Below, piece by piece: positions 10,805-16,409 of a DNA stretch of 16,409 bases. Below the pieces are notes generated by a model, which ran no database searches, had not been told where the DNA came from, and was given only the letters and a program-made list of their open reading frames with translations. The DNA comes from DATJUC01 sp035502675. GTDB taxonomy: Bacteria; Vulcanimicrobiota; Vulcanimicrobiia; Vulcanimicrobiales; Vulcanimicrobiaceae. The position numbers and the translations under genes were made by a program. Each line of letters opens with the position of its first letter. Position 1 is the stretch's first letter. The stretch covers positions 1 to 16,409 of the forward strand of contig DATJUC010000248.1 in the NCBI GenBank assembly GCA_035502675.1. The letters run 5' to 3'.

Positions 10805-13507
10805 CTACTCCAACAAATCGGTAACGCGGTCGAGGGCCGTCTCGGCGGTGAACGCGCGCCCGGTCGCCTGCGCTCGCGCAAACGTTTCTTCGCCCAATGC
10901 CGCTCGGACCGATGCGACCGCTTTTTCCTTGGCCGGATTACGAGGCGGCGCAAGCCGGTGCAGCGGGCGATAGGCTTCGACGAAGCCAAAGAGCGCGGCC
11001 GCATCTTCGAGGCGTCCGCTGCCGACTGCAAACTGGGCGGTTACGTCGACGCAGTAGTCGGTAAACCACGGATGGCTGAGCGGTCGCAGCCGGTCGAGCG
11101 CTTCGCGTAACGGCTCGCGCGCGTCCTCGGCGCGTTCGGCCCAGATGCGGTTTTCGGCGATCGTCAGCAGCTGTGCGATGATGCGCGTCTCTTCGCCGAT
11201 CGAACGAAACAGCGATAGGCTCTCCAGACAGTAACGTTCGGCATCGCCGAAGCGGCCCTGATACGCAGCGATGACGCCCAAGCTGTTCAGCGAGACCGCC
11301 AGGCCGGCCGTGTCGCCGCGCTCGCGTAACAGCGCGACGGCACGATGCAGATATTCGGCCGCCATCGCATAGTCGGATTTCATTTCCGAAGCGGCGATCG
11401 CGAGGTTCGTCAGCGCGACGGCCTCCACGCGCGTGTCGGCCAGCTCGGCGGCGGCGGCGAGATTTTGCCGCCACAAGTCCATCGCCTCGTCGACGCGCCC
11501 GCTGCGATAATCGGCGGTGGCGATCTGATTGCGCGCGTTGGCAAGGCCTCGTGCGTGTCCTAACCTGGTGTAGATCTCCAGGGCGCGCTGCGCGGCCGCC
11601 GACAACTTCTCGATTTCGCCTTGCAGGTAGTACTGGCGGCTGAGCCCAAGCCACGCGAGGGCTCGGGTCTCGTCGGGTAACTCGGCATCGTACTCGATCG
11701 AACGCTCGAGCCAAAACCGGCCCTCGCGCGCGTGGCCCCGCTCGGCCCAGTAATACCCCAGCGACGCGGCCAGCTCGGCGGCGCGGACGACGTTCTTTTT
11801 CTCCACCAGGTCGCGCTGCAGAATCGCCCGATGCTCCGCGTAGTCGCCGGCGATCGACGCGCGGACGTCTTCGTACGCGGCCGTCGCGAAGTTGGCGATC
11901 GCGCCGCGCGCTTGATTCTGAAAATACCGCGCGTGCGCATCTTCGGCGGTCTCGAGTTCTCCGGCTTCGCCAAGGCGCTCGGCCGCAAAGGCTTTCGTCG
12001 ACTCGAGCAACCGATAGCGTCGCGTGCCCTCGGTATCGAATTGCACCAGGGACTTGTCGACCAGGCGCGCCAACAGGTCCAGCACTTCGGCCTCCCGGAT
12101 TGGGTCGCCAACGCACGCGGCCGAGGCCGACTCGATCGAAAAATCTCCGGCGAAAACGGCCAGGCGACGCAGCGCGGCTCGTTCCGCCTCGGGCAGCAGG
12201 TTGTAGCTCCATTCGATCAGGCCGCGCAGCGTCTGATGGCGCGGCAGCGCGGTTCGGCTCCCGCCCCCCAACCCGGCAAGGCTGTCGTCGAGACGCTTCC
12301 AGAGTTCGTCGATGGGCATGGTTTTCACACGTGCGGCGGCGAGCTCGATGGCCAAGGCGATACCGTCGAGGCGACGGCAGATGCGCTCGACGGCACCGCG
12401 ATTTTCCGAGGAAATCGTGAAGGAGGGCACGGCGGATTTCGCTCGGGCGGCAAACAAGGAGATCGCTTCCTCTTCGTCGAGCGTCGAGACGCGCAACACG
12501 AGCTCGCCGGGAACGTCGAGCACCTCGCGGCTGGTCGCCACGACCTTAACGTTCGGACACGCTTGCAAGAGCCGGTCCACCAGGCGCGCGGCGCCGTCGA
12601 TCACGTGCTCGCAGTTGTCGAAGACCAGCAGCGCACTCTTTTCGCGCAAATGCTCTGCTAGGGTGTCGGTCGTGTCGCGGCCAGGTTCTTCGCGAACGCT
12701 CATCGCCGCCAGCACGGTGGCGGAAATGAAACGGTCGTCGGCAATCGGCGCCAGATCGACGAACCACGTCCCGTCGGTAAAGCGATCTGCGACCGAGGAC
12801 GCGAGCTGGAGCGCGAGGCGCGTTTTACCGATGCCGCCGAAGCCGGTGAGCGTCAGCAGGTCGGTGCCGCCGAAGAGCTCGCGCGCGTTCGCAAGCTCGT
12901 GTTCGCGACCGATGAAACTGGTGAGCTGACGCGGGAGATTCGTGGGTCGCGCCTCGGGCGACCGCAGCGGAGGGAATTTTTGCGGCAAGCCGGCGGGCGA
13001 CAGGCGATGCACCCATTCCGGCTCGGCGATGTCTTTGAGACGATGGCGTCCGAGATCGACCAGCGTGGTCCCCGCCGGCAGCGTTTCGCGGACGAGATCG
13101 GCAGTGGTGACGCTGGCCAACACTTCGCCGCCGTGGCCGAGTGAGAGCAGGCGTGCGACGCGGTTTACGGCCGGACCGTAGTAGTCGCCTTCCCGTTCGT
13201 CACTGGTTCCGGTGTTGAGCGCCATGCGAACGCGGATACCGTCGACGGCGGAGAAGTCGGCGGCGAACAACGCGCGCTGCGCTTCAATCGCCGCCGCGGC
13301 GGCGTCTTCGGCGCGCGCGAAAACGGCGCAAAACGCGTCGCCGACCGTTTTGAAAACGGCGCCGCCGTGCGTTTCGATCGCGTTTCGCATGATGCGGTCG
13401 TGACGGCGAACCGCCTCTTGCATCGCAGGGCGGTCGCGCTCCCAGCGCTCCGTGCTCCCCTCGATGTCGGTGAAGAGGAACGTGACCGTGCCGGACGGCA
13501 GTGCCAT
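10805..13507 (-). CDS. Class III adenylate/guanylate cyclase - STAND ATPase - TPR regulator
   Basis: A 900-residue three-part protein from ATG 13507 (the open frame adds 17 unlikely residues upstream). Residues 5-170 are a class III nucleotide cyclase domain: metal Asp14 in FTDIEGS, Asp57 in KTVGDAF, substrate Lys53 and the Asn115/Arg119 transition-state pair in PAVNRVAR, so it looks catalytically competent. Residues about 195-500 are a STAND/NB-ARC-like NTPase: Walker A GFGGIGKT (222-229), Walker B LLVFDNCE (293-300), the ATSRE sensor and the GIALAIELAA (GxP-like) motif. The remainder to 900 is helical TPR-like repeats, the usual ligand or partner sensor. No DNA-binding domain or membrane segment is seen. 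Such fusions are numerous in Actinobacteria, Chloroflexota and Eremiobacterota-like genomes; their signals are mostly unknown. No clear ribosome site. Confidence 0.92.
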   Translation of the reverse strand: MALPSGTVTFLFTDIEGSTERWERDRPAMQEAVRRHDRIMRNAIETHGGAVFKTVGDAFCAVFARAEDAAAAAIEAQRALFAADFSAVDGIRVRMALNTGTSDEREGDYYGPAVNRVARLLSLGHGGEVLASVTTADLVRETLPAGTTLVDLGRHRLKDIAEPEWVHRLSPAGLPQKFPPLRSPEARPTNLPRQLTSFIGREHELANARELFGGTDLLTLTGFGGIGKTRLALQLASSVADRFTDGTWFVDLAPIADDRFISATVLAAMSVREEPGRDTTDTLAEHLREKSALLVFDNCEHVIDGAARLVDRLLQACPNVKVVATSREVLDVPGELVLRVSTLDEEEAISLFAARAKSAVPSFTISSENRGAVERICRRLDGIALAIELAAARVKTMPIDELWKRLDDSLAGLGGGSRTALPRHQTLRGLIEWSYNLLPEAERAALRRLAVFAGDFSIESASAACVGDPIREAEVLDLLARLVDKSLVQFDTEGTRRYRLLESTKAFAAERLGEAGELETAEDAHARYFQNQARGAIANFATAAYEDVRASIAGDYAEHRAILQRDLVEKKNVVRAAELAASLGYYWAERGHAREGRFWLERSIEYDAELPDETRALAWLGLSRQYYLQGEIEKLSAAAQRALEIYTRLGHARGLANARNQIATADYRSGRVDEAMDLWRQNLAAAAELADTRVEAVALTNLAIAASEMKSDYAMAAEYLHRAVALLRERGDTAGLAVSLNSLGVIAAYQGRFGDAERYCLESLSLFRSIGEETRIIAQLLTIAENRIWAERAEDAREPLREALDRLRPLSHPWFTDYCVDVTAQFAVGSGRLEDAAALFGFVEAYRPLHRLAPPRNPAKEKAVASVRAALGEETFARAQATGRAFTAETALDRVTDLLE

Positions 13508-13580
13508 GAGTAGTGGCGAGTTATCTCGCTCGGGCCGAGTTTCCCGCTCCCGGGGCACCCACCCCGGTTCGGCGCGAGCG

Positions 13581-14078
13581 TTATTTCGTCGAGAACGCGC
13601 TGACGATTATGTTGGGCGAACAGTTCGTCGTCTGATTGTTCCAGAAGAGGCGGACGCCGTGCCCCGACCCGATTTGCGTTACGAAGTGCGTCGTGTAGAC
13701 GACGTAGCCGGGTGGAACCGTCGCGTGCGGAGTCGGGATCGTGCCGGTGCTCTTGACGAACCTGCTCGTGTCTTGCTGGCTCCCGTTCGACACCTCGGCA
13801 AAGAAGTCGTAGCGATTCCCGCTCGGCAGCGCCTGACTCGTCGCAACCCAGACGCCTCGCACCGCTGCGGGAATCTGCTTGGCGTTCGGCCTGGGGTAGA
13901 GGACGGTCAGGTCGTAAGGAGGCTTTCCACAATTTGGGTTGGTTACCGGCGGAGGCGTATACCCGCCGTATCCGTATCCATATCCGTATCCGTAACCGTT
14001 GCCGAAAAGGTTGCCCTTACAGGCCGCCAGCGCCGCAGTGGCCGCTAACGCGAGAAGAATGCCGAACGATGTTTTCAT
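13581..14078 (-). CDS. Lipoprotein with Gly-Tyr repeat (function unknown)
   Basis: A 165-residue protein from ATG 14078, with GGAG five bases upstream. The lipoprotein signal is MKTSFGILLALAATAALAAC (lipid Cys20). Directly after it comes a low-complexity GYGYGYGYGYGGY run, then TPPPVTNP. The C-terminal part (about 115 residues) looks like a small beta-rich domain with two Cys (NPNC, TTNC) likely to pair; I recognise no family. It ends 73 bases before the cyclase-STAND gene on the same strand, so the two may be co-transcribed. Confidence 0.8.
   Translation of the reverse strand: MKTSFGILLALAATAALAACKGNLFGNGYGYGYGYGYGGYTPPPVTNPNCGKPPYDLTVLYPRPNAKQIPAAVRGVWVATSQALPSGNRYDFFAEVSNGSQQDTSRFVKSTGTIPTPHATVPPGYVVYTTHFVTQIGSGHGVRLFWNNQTTNCSPNIIVSAFSTK
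13961..13997 (-). repeat. Short Gly-Tyr codon repeat
   Basis: About five copies of a GGNTAY hexamer (read on the minus strand) encode the GYGYGYGYGYGGY run of the lipoprotein. Units alternate between GGATAC and GGATAT, a unit prone to copy-number change. Confidence 0.8.
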
Positions 14079-14207
14079 GAGTACTCCATCCTGTCTCGGC
14101 CGTTTGACTACCCGTCGAACGCGATTTTGATTCTCTCCGAGTAGCTACCCCGGCTGGGTTCGAACTAGCGCGTCGCATGCGCGCGATCTCAGTAACGCAT
14201 CCGCGAG

Positions 14208-14219
14208 CGTAAATTTACG
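14208..14219. promoter_or_regulatory. Perfect 12-bp palindrome, possible operator
   Basis: CGTAAATTTACG is a perfect palindrome and unusually AT-rich for this GC-rich window. It lies about 130 bases upstream of the Gly-Tyr lipoprotein start. A dimeric regulator site is possible; there is no second copy nearby. Confidence 0.3.
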
Positions 14220-14383
14220 GTGTGCGTCGACCTGCTCTTTCCGAATTCGGCAGCCGCACGCTTCTTATCGTCGAATTCGCGCCGTCGACGTCATACAGGC
14301 TTTCGGTTGCTCCAATCGGATGCACGCAGTTGCACCGCGCGCCGCGAACGAGGCACCAGCCTGGACCTTAGGACGTACAAACG

Positions 14384-14413
14384 AAGGGATCTCGGTATCA
14401 CCCGAGGTCCCTT
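14384..14413 (-). terminator. Terminator downstream of the PsiE-like gene
   Basis: AAGGGATCTCGG (14384-14395) pairs with CCGAGGTCCCTT (14402-14413), 12 bp with one G-U, around a 6-base loop. On the minus strand it is followed by TTCGTTTGT, on the plus strand by TTGTTTG, so it may work both ways. It sits 90 bases after the PsiE-like stop. Confidence 0.7.
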
Positions 14414-14451
14414 GTTTGCGCTTGTTACCATCCCCCGCGCCGGGGTTTAGA

Positions 14452-14479
14452 GTTATACCCGCCACGCGTCGCAGCCCAA
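14452..14479 (-). promoter_or_regulatory. Possible promoter of a short RNA
   Basis: On the minus strand TTGGGC (about 14479-14474) and TATAAC (14457-14452) are 16 bases apart. TATAAC is the best -10 match in this gap, and the predicted transcript would end at the terminator some 60 bases on. Confidence 0.3.
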
Positions 14480-14503
14480 ACGCCGCGGTCGAAACGCCGG
14501 CGG

Positions 14504-15052
14504 TTATTCGACTGACGGCGGTGGCGTTCGCGGAGGTCGCGATCGCAGTACCGCGATGGACACCACGAAGACGAGCACGACGCCGGTCAAGACGGCCAAC
14601 TCGAGCGGCTGCGACGTTAGGCCTGCGGTCGCCTCACCCGCTTGCCCCGTCGGCGGAGTTGCGCCTTGCCCATGATTTAAGCCGGAGCTGCCGATCGTGA
14701 TCACCAGCACGCGCCGGATGACCGCGATCAGCCCGACGATCAGAAACGGTTCGGCAGAAAGATCGGCGCCGCGCAGCGATGCGATCAGCGTGTACGCCAG
14801 CTCGACGAGCATCAGGACGAGCAACATGACGTCGAGGAAGGCCGTCCCGGCATAGATGATGTTGGACTTCGGTCCTACCACGAGCGCCCAAAGATCGCCG
14901 GCTGCGTGAGCCGCCAAAGCGAACGCGGCGATGAAGAACATCGCTCCGACCACGCAAAAGATGACGCGCTCTGCCTCGACCAGAACTTGCAGCGCCCACT
15001 CGCGCCAACCCATCGAGTGCTGCTTCGCGCGGATCGGAACGATTCCCAGCAA
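14504..15052 (-). CDS. PsiE-like (phosphate-starvation-inducible family) membrane protein
   Basis: A 182-residue protein from TTG 15052; ATG 15013 (MGWREW...) is an equally possible start, and neither has a good ribosome site. It resembles PsiE-family proteins: a helical EAERVIFCVVGAMFFIAAFAL segment, a second helix FLDVMLLVLMLVELAYTLI, then the charged SAEPFLIVGLIAVIRRVLVIT block typical of the family. A Gly/Thr/Pro-rich linker and an extra C-terminal helix (LAVLTGVVLVFVVSIAVL) follow. E. coli psiE is induced by phosphate starvation but has no defined activity. It starts 24 bases after the phosphoesterase stop, in the same frame, which supports an operon. Confidence 0.75.
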   Translation of the reverse strand: MLGIVPIRAKQHSMGWREWALQVLVEAERVIFCVVGAMFFIAAFALAAHAAGDLWALVVGPKSNIIYAGTAFLDVMLLVLMLVELAYTLIASLRGADLSAEPFLIVGLIAVIRRVLVITIGSSGLNHGQGATPPTGQAGEATAGLTSQPLELAVLTGVVLVFVVSIAVLRSRPPRTPPPSVE

Positions 15053-15076
15053 CCGCTCGGCTGCTGTTAGCTGGAA

Positions 15077-16409
15077 CTACTCCTCGTCGACGACGTGTCC
15101 GGACGGCGGACGCCGCAGAAAGTACGAGGCCGGATACTTGGCTTCGATGGGAACGAACGCTCGCGGTTTCTGCGTGAAATCGAACGCTTCTACGGGAGCG
15201 ACGGCGCGCGTATCCGTGTACCCGAGCGACGGATCGCCGATGCGTGGAAGGCCAAAGGTCTCTTCGGCAAACTTCAGCAAGCTCGCCGATTCGTATTGCT
15301 GGTGATCGACGTAGCCTTTTCGTGCGTAGGGCGAAATGACGACCAGCGGTACGCGGATCCCCAGTCCGCGAAAGTCTTTTTGCGGCGGCGCAGCGTTGTC
15401 GTACCAGCCGCCCCAATCGTCCCAAAGCAAGAAGATCGCGGTCGAGCTCCAGTCCGGCCCCCGGCCGATCGCGTTGACGACGCTGGCCACCCACGACGGC
15501 CCCGTGTCGCTGTTCGCGGCCGGATGATCGGAGTCGAGCCAGTCCGGAACTACCCACGACATCGCCGGCAGTTTTCCGTCCTTCGCGTCCTGCAAGACCC
15601 GCGTTTGAGGCGAAATCACGTTGGCCCAATCGGGTCCGTACCGAACCGCTTTGATGGCATCGAACGACGACCACAACTGACCGCCGTCGAACCCTCGCAC
15701 CGTCGGCGCATAAAAATGCCAGGGAACGTGGGCGGCATCGAGCGAGTCGGCCATCGTGCGAAACTGCGTAAAGCACGCCCGCGGGCCGTCGAGTTGAACC
15801 TCGCGCCGTTCGTTGACGGTCCAGGTGGGCGACGAAACCGATGAATCGCACCCCCACGGCTCGCTCTCGGGATAGTTGGCCTCGGCGACCATCGGGTGGT
15901 ATTTGACGTTGTCGATGCCGGCGATCAGCGCCAGGTGGCTAGTAAAACTCGGTCCGAACTCCATCGGAAACATATGGTCGGCGAGGGTATACTGATGCGC
16001 CAAGCTCCAGTACGGCGCAACGTCGCGTCGCTCGAGATATGCGTAAGGGAACGTCCCGCCCGGTCCGTGGTTGTAGACCTGCGTCTGGCAGAACTGATTC
16101 ATCGCGCCGTCGTTCCACGCGGTCACGGCTTGCTGGAAGTTGTGAACCATGTCCATCGCCTGCGGAAACACAAAGGGAATCGCCCTGAGCGAAAACGTGT
16201 CCGTCCCGCACTTCCCGGCCGTGACCGTGTCGGCACGCGGAAAACCGTCGAAGACGTTGTCGAAGGTGCGATTCTCCTGAATGATGATGACGACGTGCTT
16301 GATGTATTTTCCGATCGCCGTCGGCTCCCGCACCGGGCGCTGGGCCTGCGGAACGAACGGCACGCCGGACGGCGGCGCGCTCGAGGCAAAGGAACATCCT
16401 GCGGTTGCA
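15077..16409 (-). CDS. Phosphoesterase (phospholipase C/acid phosphatase AcpA family) lipoprotein, 5' end outside window
   Basis: About 444 residues are visible; the frame stays open to the right edge, so the start is missing. The first codons read ATAGCSFASS, a lipobox with the lipid Cys at about 16394, so GTG 16363 is not the true start and the protein is an anchored lipoprotein. The phosphoesterase family (PF04185) signatures are HVVIIIQENRTFDNVFDG near the N-terminus, FGPSFTSHLALIAG, WVVPDWLDSDHPAANS, and the metal-site DDWGGWYDNAAPP, followed by RVPLVVISPYARKGYVDH. These metal-dependent enzymes remove phosphate from phospholipids or phosphomonoesters outside the cytoplasm; the substrate here cannot be read from sequence. 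The PsiE-like gene follows at 24 bases. Confidence 0.9.
   Translation of the reverse strand, partial: ATAGCSFASSAPPSGVPFVPQAQRPVREPTAIGKYIKHVVIIIQENRTFDNVFDGFPRADTVTAGKCGTDTFSLRAIPFVFPQAMDMVHNFQQAVTAWNDGAMNQFCQTQVYNHGPGGTFPYAYLERRDVAPYWSLAHQYTLADHMFPMEFGPSFTSHLALIAGIDNVKYHPMVAEANYPESEPWGCDSSVSSPTWTVNERREVQLDGPRACFTQFRTMADSLDAAHVPWHFYAPTVRGFDGGQLWSSFDAIKAVRYGPDWANVISPQTRVLQDAKDGKLPAMSWVVPDWLDSDHPAANSDTGPSWVASVVNAIGRGPDWSSTAIFLLWDDWGGWYDNAAPPQKDFRGLGIRVPLVVISPYARKGYVDHQQYESASLLKFAEETFGLPRIGDPSLGYTDTRAVAPVEAFDFTQKPRAFVPIEAKYPASYFLRRPPSGHVVDEE

Larger units (their letters stand above)
14079..14503. other. Non-coding stretch with palindromes and a terminator
   Basis: About 425 bases between the Gly-Tyr lipoprotein gene and the PsiE-like gene. 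No open frame with a ribosome site or domain is seen on either strand. It contains the perfect palindromes CGTAAATTTACG (14208-14219) and CCGAATTCGG (14241-14250), a strong hairpin (14384-14413) and a possible minus-strand promoter (14452-14479). The 5' end of the lipoprotein transcript must also lie here. Confidence 0.6.

Noticed and set aside
10938..12212. 424-codon open frame inside the cyclase-STAND gene in another minus frame
   Set aside because: Arg/Pro/Gly-rich frame-shifted shadow; the main frame carries all motifs.
14139..14170. GGGTTCGAAC element resembling a tRNA T-arm
   Set aside because: No matching acceptor, D or anticodon arms on either strand; the GTTCGAAC core alone is a chance palindrome.

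Overview
The window is about 16.4 kb of GC-rich bacterial chromosome. Its core is a minus-strand translation/transcription block: tRNA-Arg, rpmG, tRNA-Trp, secE, nusG, rplK and rplA, then, after an interruption, rplJ and rplL. Around it lie mostly secreted or membrane proteins with Sec, Tat or lipoprotein signals. A lipoprotein-type sedolisin, a large cyclase/STAND/TPR regulator, a proton pyrophosphatase and low-complexity exported proteins together suggest an uncultivated-lineage bacterium such as Candidatus Eremiobacterota (WPS-2) or a relative. That placement is inference from gene content; no marker was compared with a database.

Layout. 1-2000 (+): C-terminus of a membrane H+-pyrophosphatase closed by a hairpin, a secreted M48 metalloprotease with a GGPYQ-repeat tail, and a small secreted protein built of Trp-Gln pentapeptides. 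1952-2488 (-): a small membrane protein that overlaps the previous gene tail to tail. 2510-3655 (-): rplL and rplJ with their own promoter, an L10-type leader RNA and an attenuator-like terminator. 3687-5836 (+): a Tat-exported beta-carbonic anhydrase and a sedolisin-family lipoprotein, both facing against the ribosomal block and separated from it by a 19-bp-stem hairpin. 5925-8571 (-): rplA, rplK, nusG, secE, tRNA-Trp and rpmG with a recognisable promoter. 8604-8677 (-): tRNA-Arg(CCU). 8678-9119: no convincing gene. 9120-10714 (+): an uncharacterised exported protein and a lipoprotein with a Met/His tail, ended by a hairpin. 10805-13507 (-): a class III cyclase-STAND ATPase-TPR protein of 900 residues. 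13581-14078 (-): a Gly-Tyr repeat lipoprotein. 14079-14503: non-coding, with palindromes, a terminator and a possible small RNA. 14504-16409 (-): a PsiE-like membrane protein behind a phospholipase C/acid phosphatase family lipoprotein that runs off the right edge.

How the genes fit together. The ribosomal genes show classical autogenous control (L10 leader plus terminator, a structured rplK leader, near-overlapping rplK/rplA). Two promoters share the pattern TTGCGY-17 bp-TANCNT preceded by TGTG. The usual rplKAJL-rpoBC order is broken: two unrelated exported enzymes sit between rplA and rplJ, and rplL is followed by a hairpin and a membrane protein rather than rpoB. The phosphoesterase/PsiE pair at the right edge may be a phosphate-acquisition unit. 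No CRISPR array, insertion sequence, prophage or complete mobile element is visible. The least explained items are the Trp-Gln repeat protein beside the M48 protease, the exported pair at 9120-10714 and the candidate small RNA at 14384-14445.
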